Virus record (IMG/VR): IMGVR_UViG_3300020125_000109 | Location: 1 to 47,060 of that record | DNA from: a virus | Strand: one strand, 5' to 3' | DNA length: 47,060 nucleotides | Shown: positions 1-6,707 of the stretch, in pieces | Layout: every line of letters starts with the position of its first letter | Position numbering within the stretch: the first letter of the stretch is position 1 | Notes under the pieces: generated by a model | What the model saw: the letters and a program-made list of their open reading frames with translations, nothing else | Databases searched by the model: none | What the model was told of the DNA's origin: nothing | Translations under genes and position numbers: made by a program

Positions 1-127
1 AGACATCAAATTTGATACCCACCATATCGAAGGCGCGAATAACTTGGCCCACCAATTCTCTGCGGTGTGTCACCCAATAAGCCGACATTCCTTTGTCCTG
101 ACAGGTCTTTATCATCTTGGCCGTTAA
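1..127. repeat. Terminal direct repeat (assembly closure), left copy
   Basis: Bases 1-127 are identical to 46934-47060. The helicase reading frame runs through the join without interruption, so the molecule is a circle or a circularly permuted genome of 46,933 bp. A length of exactly 127 equals a commonly used largest k-mer of de Bruijn assemblers, so this is most simply an assembly overlap and not a biological terminal repeat. Confidence 0.95.
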
Positions 128-238
128 CAAGGTTTTGCCCCCGCCCGTGGCTAATTGGGCCAGTATCGCCTTCTTACCCAACACCATCTGCTCCCTAATA
201 TCCGAAATAAGTTTTTCTTGGTAAGGGCGTAAGTTCAT
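1..238 (-). CDS. SF2 (DEAH-type) helicase, N-terminal part (gene crosses the join)
   Basis: This is the 5' part of the helicase that continues at the right end of the window. Joining 238-1 to 46933-45783 gives a 462-residue protein. It starts with ATG at 238 behind an AAGGA ribosome site. The first residues form a Q-motif-like LRPYQ, and the Walker A loop ATGGGKT lies near residues 30-36. The downstream part carries DEAH, the TAT motif and motif VI. The upstream neighbour is the Dam-like methyltransferase gene, which ends 34 bases away, so the helicase belongs to the replication operon. Its likely role is ATP-driven DNA unwinding or branch processing during replication or recombination. The family is sure; the exact function is not. 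Confidence 0.93.
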   Translation of the reverse strand, partial: MNLRPYQEKLISDIREQMVLGKKAILAQLATGGGKTLLTAKMIKTCQDKGMSAYWVTHRRELVGQVIRAFDMVGIKFDV

Positions 239-272
239 CTAGTTCCTTGACAAGCTAAATTGACGTTAAACC

Positions 273-680
273 TTACAAAACCGCTTTTATTATGGGAGAT
301 GGACTTTTGCAAGGTTCTCCGGTTTCTGCATGAACCCACTTAACCCTTCCCAACGAACTTAACTCGGCTCCCGCTTCCAAAAGAAGCGTTATATAAAGTT
401 GGGCTGGCAAAACCAATACGCTTTTCTTGCCCATCGCCTTTTCAGCTATCGCTTTTCGCACAAAAGCCGTTGGTCCTCTGCCGTCTACGCCATCATCTCT
501 GTGAAATGGAGGATTCACATAGTTGCTCAAGCCCCACGGTACTTCTAGCCCATTAAATCCTTCCGGCACCGGATAGGGGCACGGATCAAAATCGAAGTGG
601 TACTTGTTATTCAACTCATTTAAAAGGCTCGGTGGCGTAAGCCAATACTTTTCACGAACAATCGCTTTTCCTTGTCTCAA
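273..680 (-). CDS. Dam-like phage DNA N6-adenine methyltransferase
   Basis: This 135-residue protein resembles the short phage Dam family (PF05869 type). It has an N-terminal W-L-T-P-P stretch (residues 13-17), an F-D-P-C segment (31-34) and the catalytic N-P-P-F motif (56-59), which corresponds to the DPPY/NPPY motif of N6-adenine methyltransferases. It should transfer a methyl group from S-adenosylmethionine to adenine in DNA, perhaps to protect phage DNA from restriction. The start is TTG at 680, chosen because AAGGAGGG lies five bases upstream. The preceding 35 bases closely resemble the leader of the second methyltransferase gene. It is shorter than typical members, so the target-recognition part may be reduced. 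Family is fairly sure, specificity unknown. Confidence 0.8.
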   Translation of the reverse strand: MRQGKAIVREKYWLTPPSLLNELNNKYHFDFDPCPYPVPEGFNGLEVPWGLSNYVNPPFHRDDGVDGRGPTAFVRKAIAEKAMGKKSVLVLPAQLYITLLLEAGAELSSLGRVKWVHAETGEPCKSPSPIIKAVL

Positions 681-711
681 ACCGCCCTCCTTATCAAGCC
701 CTCTTATCGTT
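677..711 (-). promoter_or_regulatory. Leader element shared by both methyltransferase genes (copy 1)
   Basis: The 35 bases running into the TTG start at 680 match 29 of 35 bases of the leader running into the TTG start at 2315. Both begin at the stop codon of the preceding gene, both contain TTGATA followed by GGAGGG, and both end in GGTTTGA. It includes the ribosome site. A regulatory function is inferred only from the repetition. Confidence 0.55.
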
Positions 712-884
712 TAACGCCTCGATAAAGAAATTCGTAAGGCGTACTTAAAAACGTTCCATCCGCACCGCTGGCAATAAATATAAACTTTTTTTGAATTTGG
801 ATAATTTGGATCATCTATTTCGTGCCTCTTGAATTTACAAATAATCCACTTCCAGGAGTTTAACCATTTCACATTCCACTTCAT
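711..884 (-). CDS. Small zinc-ribbon-like protein
   Basis: This 57-residue gene has ATG at 884 overlapping the stop of the preceding gene (ATGA), with the strong ribosome site GGGGAGGGGAG just before it. The protein is basic and aromatic and holds Cys16, His21, Cys38 and Cys41 (C-x4-H and C-x2-C), a pattern expected to bind one zinc ion. I recognise no family. Four-base overlap and tight packing place it in the replication operon. It may bind nucleic acid, which is inferred from charge and zinc pattern only. Confidence 0.7.
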   Translation of the reverse strand: MKWNVKWLNSWKWIICKFKRHEIDDPNYPNSKKVYIYCQRCGWNVFKYALRISLSRR

Positions 885-1108
885 CTCCCCTCCCCTCGTT
901 TCTCAGTGGGCTTGGCCGGAGCTTGAGTATCCGGCTGGCCTTGAGTTGGGTTATGAACCCAGGCAAAAATGCCCCCTGTACCGTTAGGCCAACGCTTAGA
1001 GCTGGCGAATCCGGCACTTTCGTCCGGCTTTCGTTTTTCCACTCCCACGCTAGTTATGCCCCGCGTGTCCTTCCACGCCGCAAGCCCACTCAAAAACGAT
1101 GCCTTCAA
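881..1108 (-). CDS. Hypothetical protein, non-ATG start
   Basis: A frame of 75 codons ends in TGA that overlaps the ATG of the next gene, which supports real translation. The protein is polar, with Trp-rich and Pro/Lys-rich parts and a charged C-terminus. No ATG exists in the frame. The longest start is TTG at 1108 but it lacks a good ribosome site, and a TTG at 1093 with GAAGG upstream is an alternative. I recognise no domain. It could be the tail of a gene damaged upstream, because the 35-codon gene before it ends only 45 bases away. Confidence 0.45.
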   Translation of the reverse strand: MKASFLSGLAAWKDTRGITSVGVEKRKPDESAGFASSKRWPNGTGGIFAWVHNPTQGQPDTQAPAKPTEKRGEGR

Positions 1109-1153
1109 AAATCACGGGTGGGATGGCGTTAAGAGTTGCGGAACTCAAAAAAT

Positions 1154-1261
1154 TCAGGCCCAGCCCCCGGACTGTTTGTCCTTTTGAACCGGATTGATTA
1201 CCTGGATTTCCGCCGCCTTCCGCTTTGCTTTATCCCACCCATCATCCTTGACAACAATCAT
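1154..1261 (-). CDS. Very small hypothetical protein (35 aa)
   Basis: ATG at 1261 lies two bases after the stop codon of the preceding gene, and the frame runs 35 codons to TGA. The product is charged, with a Lys/Asp-rich N-terminal half and a Gly-Gly-Trp end. No motif is recognised. The close spacing and natural-looking residue mix support translation by coupling to the upstream gene, but its shortness keeps confidence low. Confidence 0.4.
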   Translation of the reverse strand: MIVVKDDGWDKAKRKAAEIQVINPVQKDKQSGGWA

Positions 1262-1263
1262 TA

Positions 1264-1587
1264 CTACGGAGTCTCAGCAGAGCAATCTAAGCAAAACAAG
1301 CCTACACTTGAACACATAACTATGGTCGTACCTTCTCCTTCTCCGCTATGTCGCTCAAGCGAGTGACCGCAACCGCATTTTTGCGGGTCATTCATTTCAA
1401 CATTTTCTATCGCGTGTTCTTCTGGCCAATCCTGCGCCTTGGCCTCGCTCACTTCGATTAGCTGCAAAAATCGCCTTGCCGTATCAAAGGCAGTCTTTTT
1501 GAAAGTCGGAGGATAAATATTTTCTCCGTAAAATTCCTCTATAAGCCATCCGCTATCGTTTTGTGTTATCTTATAAACCCTTTCCAT
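1264..1587 (-). CDS. Hypothetical protein with C-terminal zinc-binding cluster
   Basis: This is a 107-residue protein starting at ATG 1587 behind AAGGGGGTGGC. The N-terminal 60 residues look like a small mixed alpha/beta fold. The C-terminal half has Cys71, Cys73, His75, His80, Cys92, Cys99 and Cys102, enough for a zinc ribbon or knuckle (C-x-C-x-H then C-x2-C). It lies between a methyltransferase gene and small zinc proteins in the replication operon. No family name can be given. Binding to DNA, RNA or a protein partner is possible. Confidence 0.7.
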   Translation of the reverse strand: MERVYKITQNDSGWLIEEFYGENIYPPTFKKTAFDTARRFLQLIEVSEAKAQDWPEEHAIENVEMNDPQKCGCGHSLERHSGEGEGTTIVMCSSVGLFCLDCSAETP

Positions 1588-1596
1588 GCCACCCCC

Positions 1597-2315
1597 TTAG
1601 TAATAGGCCTTGTCACGGAACCTTAAATCCAACACTTCCTGCGCCATCCTTTTAGCTGCTATTTCGCAATACTTTTCCTCGATTTCGATTCCAATAGCTT
1701 TGCGCCCTAAGTCTTTTGCTGCCCTTAACGTGGTTCCCGATCCCATGAACGGGTCTAGAATGGTTTCGCCTTCGTTGCTAAATTGAGTAATTAGTTCGGA
1801 AAAAAGACGTAAAGGCTTTTGGGTTGGATGTTGCTTATGTCCCGCTTCCACTTGATGCCGCCATATCCCCGCTTTCCCACCTCCATTCCATTTCATCCGT
1901 CCATTACGACAATTCAAAATGGCGATGCCTTCTCCACCTTGAGCTGGTCGATCTCCGCTTATTTGAGGCGTATTCGTAATTCTGTCCCATATTCCACCCC
2001 TGATATAATTTTCGGGTGCTGCTTTTTGGTATTTGCCCAACATTTCCAAAGAACAAAAACAAATAATCCAGCCCCGACACATTGATTTTAAAAGAAATAC
2101 TGTACCTTCAATATCGTCCAATGCTTCAAATTAATGCCCATGTTCTTCTTTTCTGCTTGGATAAACCTTTCTGGCATTGTAAAAGCCCCCTGATGAGTAA
2201 AATCATCATAGGGTGGGTCTGTTAAAACATGATCCACTTCGGGAATGTCGGTCAACATAAGTCTCCAATCCCCGTGGTAAATCGTAACCCAGTCATCTTG
2301 GTAATAAGGCTTCAA
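1597..2315 (-). CDS. DNA methyltransferase (N4-cytosine/N6-adenine class), split by a -1 frameshift
   Basis: Two overlapping frames together make one methyltransferase of about 239 residues. The first (2315-2088) starts at TTG behind GGAGGG and carries the catalytic D-P-P-Y (residues 33-36). The second (to 1597) carries H-P-T-Q-K-P and the AdoMet-binding [13 protein letters not shown] first and FxGxG last is the beta-class order of PF01555 enzymes. Slipping back one base at the TTT around 2128-2130 fuses the frames into [10 protein letters not shown], a natural continuation. No canonical X-XXY-YYZ slippery site is present, so loss of one T from the run (mutation or sequencing error) is the simplest cause. 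As read, neither half alone would be a complete enzyme. Confidence 0.85.
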
Positions 2316-2346
2316 ACCACCCTCCGTATCAACGGCTGTTATCGTT
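2312..2346 (-). promoter_or_regulatory. Leader element shared by both methyltransferase genes (copy 2)
   Basis: This leader matches 29 of 35 bases with 677-711. It follows directly on the stop codon of the RecT gene and ends at the TTG start of the methyltransferase. Shared parts include AACGATAA, TTGATA, GGAGGG and GGTTTGA. Confidence 0.55.
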
Positions 2347-3160
2347 ATATCGGCAACTCTTGCTCGGCTGGTTCTGGTGTCTCGCCCATATCTTCTGGCG
2401 CAAGTTCAACCACCAGCTTTTTTGGTTCTGCCTTTACGTCTATAACCTTTTCCAAGTTCTTTGGAACCGTCACTGGTTCCACTGGTTCCTTGTCGGGTAA
2501 GTCGTATAGTTCGTCGTCCCGGTGAATCACCTGTTCAAGGTCGGTGGACATTGGAAGTCGCTTACTGAGCCGTCTGATGGCCGTCTTACGCCACATTTCA
2601 TCCTCAAACGGCCCATTCCAAGGGGTGAATTTTTTATCCTTTGAAATCGCCTTCACTGAGTTCACCTGCTGAGTAGTCATCACTTCGACGTAGACAGCCT
2701 TATCCTTTGTCTTGGCCAGGGCGTATACCCCGATCTTGTCGCCACGATCACCAAATAGAAGGGGTTCATGCTCCAAATGTTCGCCGTCTCCATCCGTCCA
2801 GTACCGGAATTTGTCGTTTTTATAAATTACGTTGGAGGCTATGGAGGCCAGTTCCCCTGAGTTACGGACTTTCTTGAGTATTCCGCCAACCATGGGGTTG
2901 TATTTGGCCAAACCCTTGAAAGACATGATGGTTGCTTCACGTCCGTCACAGAGAAGGCCATCCGAGGCACATTTTAAAAGTTCCTGGTATAGGGAGCGCC
3001 GGTCAAGTTCCAACAAGGAAGGCGTATTCTGGATAGCGTTCATAGCCACTCGCGTAAATCTCTCAGCCGACACATGCGCCGGTAAACACTCCTTGAATTT
3101 CGGCTCCATCGACTGAATCGACTTGCAGACTTCTTCCATAGGCGTGATGGCTGTGGTCAT
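2345..3160 (-). CDS. recT: RecT-family single-strand annealing recombinase
   Basis: This 271-residue protein matches the RecT family. An N-terminal helical region is followed by the family core with L-x-C-A-x-x-G-L-x-x-D-G-R near residues 68-80, a central K-Y-N-P-M-V-G-G-I segment, and a conserved W-R-K-T-A-I-R-R-L-x-K-x-L-P stretch near 195-210, then a Pro/Glu-rich tail. It anneals complementary single strands and works with an exonuclease, here the YqaJ-type gene just upstream. ATG at 3160 is chosen because it overlaps the upstream stop (ATGA) behind AAAAAGGAG; a start six codons earlier is unlikely. The pair forms a phage recombination module acting on replicating DNA. Confidence 0.92.
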   Translation of the reverse strand: MTTAITPMEEVCKSIQSMEPKFKECLPAHVSAERFTRVAMNAIQNTPSLLELDRRSLYQELLKCASDGLLCDGREATIMSFKGLAKYNPMVGGILKKVRNSGELASIASNVIYKNDKFRYWTDGDGEHLEHEPLLFGDRGDKIGVYALAKTKDKAVYVEVMTTQQVNSVKAISKDKKFTPWNGPFEDEMWRKTAIRRLSKRLPMSTDLEQVIHRDDELYDLPDKEPVEPVTVPKNLEKVIDVKAEPKKLVVELAPEDMGETPEPAEQELPI

Positions 3161-4095
3161 TTCGGCTCCTTTTTCCAACTGATCTTGAAATTCCTATACG
3201 CTTCCCGGTGGTAGGCAATCTCTGCGGGAGCTACCATCCCAGCCGTAATCGTGAATCCCTCCCCGAATACTTTTTCCGCTTCTCCGATTTTCAACAGCAG
3301 TTTCGCCTTAATGATTTCCTTTTCGGTTTTAGCCTTCTTCTCCATTTCGGAGTAGTGCTTGTACCATGCTGTCATTTCTTCGTAGTCCTTGTCAGTGGAT
3401 TCTTTCACCGATAGAACCTGCCCTGGCTCGGCGTAGTTATACAGTTCTGCTATGAATTTCGAATCCCTTTGGAAATCAGGTTGCGGCTCGATATTCTCAT
3501 AGAGCGACTTCTTGAACTCTTGGACTTCTTGGATAATCCTATCCATGACTTTTTTATCAGGAGTGCGTTTAATGAGGACTTTCTTGTTTCCGCCGATCAA
3601 GGCCCCGATGTAGGCGTAGGTGCGGCCACTGACCAATAACTGAGTTTGAACCTGTAGTTCGATATGCGGCGGGGCCTCAACGTTATCGCCATCAACTATC
3701 CAGCCTTCTTTGTAGGCCAGGGAATCGACGTTCTTGACTTCTAATAGCCCGTAACCGTCCTTCTCGTTCAAGGAATAATCAAAACTAGCCGCTATCCCAA
3801 GGCTTGGAATTCTGATGTATTCATCCATGCGCCGAATAGTCCAGCCCTCATCCTTGGCGATCTTGGCGGCAATGGCATCTTGAAGGGCAAGGCCCCAAGC
3901 TGATCTTTCGTTGCCCACATTAGAAACGATAGTTTTGGAACGCTTGCGGTGAAACAATTCGTACTTGGTGACGTAAGGGGATAGGCCAAATAAGGCAGGG
4001 ACATCGGTGGAAGTAACGTCATCTAAACGTAGTTTCAACCACGCTTCTTCGGATTCTGGATGGAAGATTTCTCGGACTAACTCAGCAGTAGCCAT
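3157..4095 (-). CDS. YqaJ-like viral recombinase / exonuclease (PD-(D/E)XK)
   Basis: This 312-residue protein fits the YqaJ exonuclease family, the functional partner of RecT. It has the early V-T-S-T-D-V-P-A-L-F-G segment (about 27-37), a W-G-x-x-L-Q-D helix (68-73), and the nuclease core with Asp106, then Glu119-Val-Lys121 (E-x-K), followed by a Q-V-Q-x-Q-L-L helix. These residues bind metal and cut DNA 5' to 3' to expose single strands for RecT. The C-terminal 90 residues look like a coiled coil. ATG at 4095 follows AGGAG. The gene overlaps RecT by four bases and follows the ribbon-helix-helix gene, so all three are probably co-transcribed. Confidence 0.9.
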   Translation of the reverse strand: MATAELVREIFHPESEEAWLKLRLDDVTSTDVPALFGLSPYVTKYELFHRKRSKTIVSNVGNERSAWGLALQDAIAAKIAKDEGWTIRRMDEYIRIPSLGIAASFDYSLNEKDGYGLLEVKNVDSLAYKEGWIVDGDNVEAPPHIELQVQTQLLVSGRTYAYIGALIGGNKKVLIKRTPDKKVMDRIIQEVQEFKKSLYENIEPQPDFQRDSKFIAELYNYAEPGQVLSVKESTDKDYEEMTAWYKHYSEMEKKAKTEKEIIKAKLLLKIGEAEKVFGEGFTITAGMVAPAEIAYHREAYRNFKISWKKEPK

Positions 4096-4113
4096 GATAG
4101 TGGCTCCTAATTT

Positions 4114-4254
4114 TTATTTGAAACTGTTGACCAGCTTACGGATCAGAAACCGAATAAATGCCGAAAATGTTTCGTGTTCGCTCTTTTTTTGAGCGTTCTT
4201 GAGGACGGATAATTCTTCCTCAGAAATACGAATCTTCAACCATTTATTTTTCAT
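4114..4254 (-). CDS. Ribbon-helix-helix (Arc/MetJ-type) small DNA-binding protein
   Basis: This 46-residue protein has the classic ribbon-helix-helix pattern: a short basic beta strand (K-W-L-K-I-R-I-S), a helix rich in Glu and Leu, then a second helix (T-F-S-A-F-I-R-F-L-I-R-K-L-V). Such proteins dimerise and insert paired strands into the major groove, often repressing their own promoter. Its ATG at 4254 falls just where transcription from the promoter at 4261-4289 should begin, leaving no room for a ribosome site, so the message looks leaderless. It is the first gene of the replication operon and is likely its autoregulator. The fold is fairly sure; the regulatory role is inferred. Confidence 0.78.
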   Translation of the reverse strand: MKNKWLKIRISEEELSVLKNAQKKSEHETFSAFIRFLIRKLVNSFK

Positions 4255-4260
4255 GGGCAC

Positions 4261-4289
4261 ATTGTAGGTCAAATGTAGGCTAGTGTCAA
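4261..4289 (-). promoter_or_regulatory. Sigma70-type promoter of the replication operon
   Basis: Read on the minus strand: TTGACA (4289-4284), a 17-base spacer, then TACAAT (4266-4261). The -35 is perfect and the -10 differs at one position. The expected start of transcription, about seven bases past the -10, is the A of the ATG at 4254, predicting a leaderless transcript. Confidence 0.82.
4263..4279. promoter_or_regulatory. Putative operator: direct repeat TGTAGG spaced 11 bp
   Basis: TGTAGG occurs at 4263-4268 and again at 4274-4279, one helical turn apart, within the -10 and spacer region of the promoter. Ribbon-helix-helix repressors commonly bind such tandem half-sites, and one is encoded by the first gene downstream. 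The link is inferred from position and spacing. Confidence 0.5.
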
Positions 4290-4309
4290 GGATTATTTTT
4301 GAAAGGAGG

Positions 4310-4339
4310 GGGTACGCCGGTATTGGGGCCAGCGTACCC
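4310..4339 (-). terminator. Hairpin between late and replication operons
   Basis: The minus-strand RNA can form an 8-bp stem GGGTACGC/GCGTACCC around a 14-base loop. It lies just after the last late gene (stop at 4357) and just before the replication-operon promoter, which is where a terminator belongs. The following bases are pyrimidine-rich but not a clean U tract, so termination efficiency is uncertain. Confidence 0.55.
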
Positions 4340-4356
4340 TGAGAAGCGGAGGTTAG

Positions 4357-4821
4357 TTAGACAGGATTCAACAAAGCAAATTGGCCAAAGACTTCTTTGG
4401 CTTTATCGTTATAAACTTTAGCCGCTTCGGCTTCATCGTGATAATTCCCAAGATTCAATTTTCTTTTATTAAAGAAAATAGAAGCTCTCCAAGCCTTGGC
4501 GTATTTATCCCAATTAACACCTTTATATTTTGAAACGCCTCTTGTTTTAGCTTGGTTCATCGAATTTTTGCTTTTGGTACAAATTCGTAAATTTGAACGT
4601 CTATTATCCAAGCTATCACGATTTATGTGGTCTATAACTTGATCTTTAGAGGGGTTCATTATTAACCTATGCATGAACATTCCCTTGCTGCGACCCGCAT
4701 AAAACTTAACAGTGTTTGTGCTTCTGGTTTGATAGGCGCACCAACTAAACCTCGAAAGCCATCCAAAATCATTGTCATCCACGATTGCGAATTTCCCTCG
4801 AGTTAATGGAATACGCTTCAC
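4357..4821 (-). CDS. HNH homing endonuclease with AP2 DNA-binding domain
   Basis: This 154-residue protein has the two-part layout of free-standing phage homing endonucleases. The HNH nuclease region has His51, the D-H-I-N segment at 64-67, and Asn/Arg residues at 73-77. An AP2-type DNA-binding domain follows from about residue 98 (K-Y-K-G-V-x-W) to the end (Y-N-x-K-A-K-E-x-F-G). It would cut a specific DNA site lacking the gene and promote its own spread. It starts at GTG 4821, overlapping the upstream stop (GTGA), and is the last gene of the late operon, a common insertion place for such selfish genes. Confidence 0.92.
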   Translation of the reverse strand: MKRIPLTRGKFAIVDDNDFGWLSRFSWCAYQTRSTNTVKFYAGRSKGMFMHRLIMNPSKDQVIDHINRDSLDNRRSNLRICTKSKNSMNQAKTRGVSKYKGVNWDKYAKAWRASIFFNKRKLNLGNYHDEAEAAKVYNDKAKEVFGQFALLNPV

Positions 4822-5291
4822 AAACGATGCACCAGAATATCAGGCAGGATGTCGGCAGGGAAAGCCACGTTAATCATCAGCTTGGCATCCCCACGGTTAA
4901 TGGAATTCCACGCGGCAGAGAAGGCCACTTCTGGTAGGGTATCGTCCAGTTTAGGTAATCCCACCATCAGGCCGTAATCAAGCGAAATAGCCGATTGCCC
5001 ATTGGAATTCACCCACATACCGATGTCAGCGGCCACGAATCCCCCCACGAAGAAATAAGGACTCACGACCACATGGGACTGATCCGCTGGCAGCACATTG
5101 GCAAGCCCAATGGATTCAGCCAACACAAGGCCGTAATTGGAAGGCGTTGAAGGGGCGAACTCAATGGCCCCAATCGGAGCCAGCACCCAATCAATCTCAC
5201 CCCCAGGTGGAACCTGGATGGGAGAAGTAAGCCAACCGGCGTTCACGACCGGGGCCAACAACATCAGCACAGCGAAAAGAAGTTTTTTCAC
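4818..5291 (-). CDS. Exported hypothetical protein
   Basis: This 157-residue protein begins with a clear Sec signal peptide: two lysines, a hydrophobic stretch of about 14 residues, and a V-N-A cleavage site near residue 18. The mature part is rich in small and hydrophobic residues in alternating patterns with several Gly/Asn turns, compatible with a beta-rich periplasmic or outer-membrane protein. I recognise no family. It overlaps the small gene upstream by four bases (ATGA) and the HNH gene downstream by four bases, so it is co-translated with them near the lysis genes. Confidence 0.75.
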   Translation of the reverse strand: MKKLLFAVLMLLAPVVNAGWLTSPIQVPPGGEIDWVLAPIGAIEFAPSTPSNYGLVLAESIGLANVLPADQSHVVVSPYFFVGGFVAADIGMWVNSNGQSAISLDYGLMVGLPKLDDTLPEVAFSAAWNSINRGDAKLMINVAFPADILPDILVHRL

Positions 5292-5515
5292 TTGGAACCT
5301 CCAAAGTAATTTAATCCGGCCCTCAACAGAATCCCAACGCCCACCGATACTCCCGGAGGAATATGCGGTTGATACGCATTGAACAATTCCATTGCCACGC
5401 CTAAAGCGGTGGCGATGTCCTTCTGGTTCTCGTTGTCTTTATACCACGGAACCGGCGTATTGATCGGCGTGGGCGCTGGCGTTACCGGCGCTGATACTGA
5501 TACTGGATCGGCCAT
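5288..5515 (-). CDS. Small hypothetical protein
   Basis: This 75-residue protein starts at ATG 5515 behind AAGGAGGA. The N-terminal third is rich in Pro, Val, Thr and Ala with no charge. The C-terminal part has one amphipathic helix and a short hydrophobic stretch (V-S-V-G-V-G-I-L-L-R-A-G-L) too weak to call a membrane segment. It lies between exported proteins and close to the transglycosylase. A lysis or membrane role is possible but unsupported by any recognised motif. Confidence 0.65.
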   Translation of the reverse strand: MADPVSVSAPVTPAPTPINTPVPWYKDNENQKDIATALGVAMELFNAYQPHIPPGVSVGVGILLRAGLNYFGGSK

Positions 5516-5533
5516 AAGTCCTCCTTAAAATTT

Positions 5534-5560
5534 GGGTGGCAGCCAGCCAGACCGCCACCC
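5534..5560 (-). terminator. GC-rich hairpin, possible terminator or processing site
   Basis: GGGTGGC (5534-5540) and GCCACCC (5554-5560) form a 7-bp stem. On the minus-strand transcript the stem is followed by AAATTTTAAGGAGG, a short U run and then the ribosome site of the next gene. It may attenuate transcription or protect the message end. Confidence 0.45.
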
Positions 5561-5591
5561 TAGTTAACCTACTGTCTCTACTCACTCTGCC

Positions 5592-5607
5592 TACCCTTCG
5601 CAGGGTA
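5592..5607 (-). terminator. Small stem-loop after the exported protein gene
   Basis: TACCCT and AGGGTA form a 6-bp stem with a 4-base loop, five bases past the stop codon of the gene ending at 5612. There is no U tract, so it is more likely an RNA end-stabilising or attenuating structure than a full terminator. Confidence 0.3.
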
Positions 5608-5611
5608 TGGC

Positions 5612-6133
5612 TTAGTCGTTACCAGAAGTCGAATCATCAGAAGTGGTTTTCTTTGGAAGCCCGTTGTTAATCCAGTCCTGGTATTCGCCCACATAGAACT
5701 TGATGGTTTCCACTTCCTTGGAGTAAACAGGTTCGGTGACTTTTCCACAATAAAGCAAAACCACATCAGCCTGTTCCAAACAAGCCTTTTTATCACCCAG
5801 GAATTGCAACGTTCCGGAATCGAAATGGTATGCGCCCCAATGCCCTTCCGTCAATTCTCCACCCATCAGTTTGCGGAGAACGTCCAGGGCATACCATGCC
5901 TTCTGAATGGCCAACGGTGCCGCATCCACGGCATCTTGGTACTGCCCATTGTTCTTGAGGTCTTGGGCCTTGTGGATGGCATCCTTCAATGCCTTGGTCC
6001 AGACCATATGGTCAGTGATGGCCACAATCGCAGTTCCTTTATCAACCGGAACCACAGTGGGCGTAGCTTCCTGGGCATGAACCTTGAAACATCCAAAAAT
6101 CAACAGCATAGCAACAGCTAAAATCTTTTTCAT
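5612..6133 (-). CDS. Exported hypothetical protein
   Basis: The start is ATG at 6133, overlapping the transglycosylase stop (ATGA) behind AAGGAGGGAAGGA; a longer frame exists but is less likely. The 173-residue product starts with a signal peptide (two Lys, hydrophobic core, V-H-A-Q near residues 18-21). A Cys near residue 15 is not in a good lipobox. The mature part is mostly helical with several Trp residues and a polar Ser/Asp/Thr tail. No family is recognised. Translational coupling to the lytic enzyme suggests a cell-envelope role at late times. Confidence 0.7.
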   Translation of the reverse strand: MKKILAVAMLLIFGCFKVHAQEATPTVVPVDKGTAIVAITDHMVWTKALKDAIHKAQDLKNNGQYQDAVDAAPLAIQKAWYALDVLRKLMGGELTEGHWGAYHFDSGTLQFLGDKKACLEQADVVLLYCGKVTEPVYSKEVETIKFYVGEYQDWINNGLPKKTTSDDSTSGND

Positions 6134-6693
6134 TTCCTTCCCTCCTTGTATTTCTGGTACTTCCAATAGCCTTGGAAAACGGTATTGAAGTATTCCAGCC
6201 CGTTCAGTCTGTCAGCCCTGATACGTGAAGCGCCCCAATTATAGGCCATAGTGGCCTTCATGTAATCACCTTTAAAAGAGTCCAAAAGCACACGGAAATA
6301 TGAGCATCCCAGGCGGATACAGATTTCAGGGTTCATCCTCAGGAACGTCGGCGTGACCTTAATCTTGAGCTTCAGGCGGTCCGCCTCCTGCTGGGCGGTC
6401 TTGACCATCATGGAGGTGACGCCCCAGCTGCCGCAGTTGTCCGTGGTGTCCGTGTGCCAGTGCGTCTCGCCCTTCCCGAAGAGGTTCATCATCCACTCTT
6501 CGTTGAGGTCGTACTTGTGGCCGAACTTGGGGTCGTTTTCCTTGGAGTACTTGCAGACCCACCGGGCGTATTCTTCGGAACTTTCCTCTGTGAGGGTGGT
6601 GTTGTGATGGTCGTTTTCATTAAAGTCTTTCATGATCCAAGCGACCATTGGATGGTGCGGCACAGCCCCAACAAAAGATGGGAGTGAAATCAA
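6130..6693 (-). CDS. Lytic transglycosylase-like endolysin
   Basis: This protein of about 187 residues resembles SLT-type lysozyme-like transglycosylases. A candidate catalytic Glu lies in the G-K-G-E-T-H-W-H segment, followed by G-S-W-G-V-T-S-M-M, which matches the G-x-x-G-x-M-Q motif, and A-Y-N-W-G-A near the end matches the A-Y-N-x-G motif. It should cleave the glycan strands of peptidoglycan. The listed start is a TTG at 6693 with no clear ribosome site. The same frame continues upstream into a hydrophobic stretch ending V-G-A, so the real start may be an earlier non-ATG codon giving a signal peptide. It is the probable lysis enzyme. Confidence 0.78.
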   Translation of the reverse strand: MISLPSFVGAVPHHPMVAWIMKDFNENDHHNTTLTEESSEEYARWVCKYSKENDPKFGHKYDLNEEWMMNLFGKGETHWHTDTTDNCGSWGVTSMMVKTAQQEADRLKLKIKVTPTFLRMNPEICIRLGCSYFRVLLDSFKGDYMKATMAYNWGASRIRADRLNGLEYFNTVFQGYWKYQKYKEGRK

Positions 6694-6707
6694 AATGAGG
6701 CTTAGAA

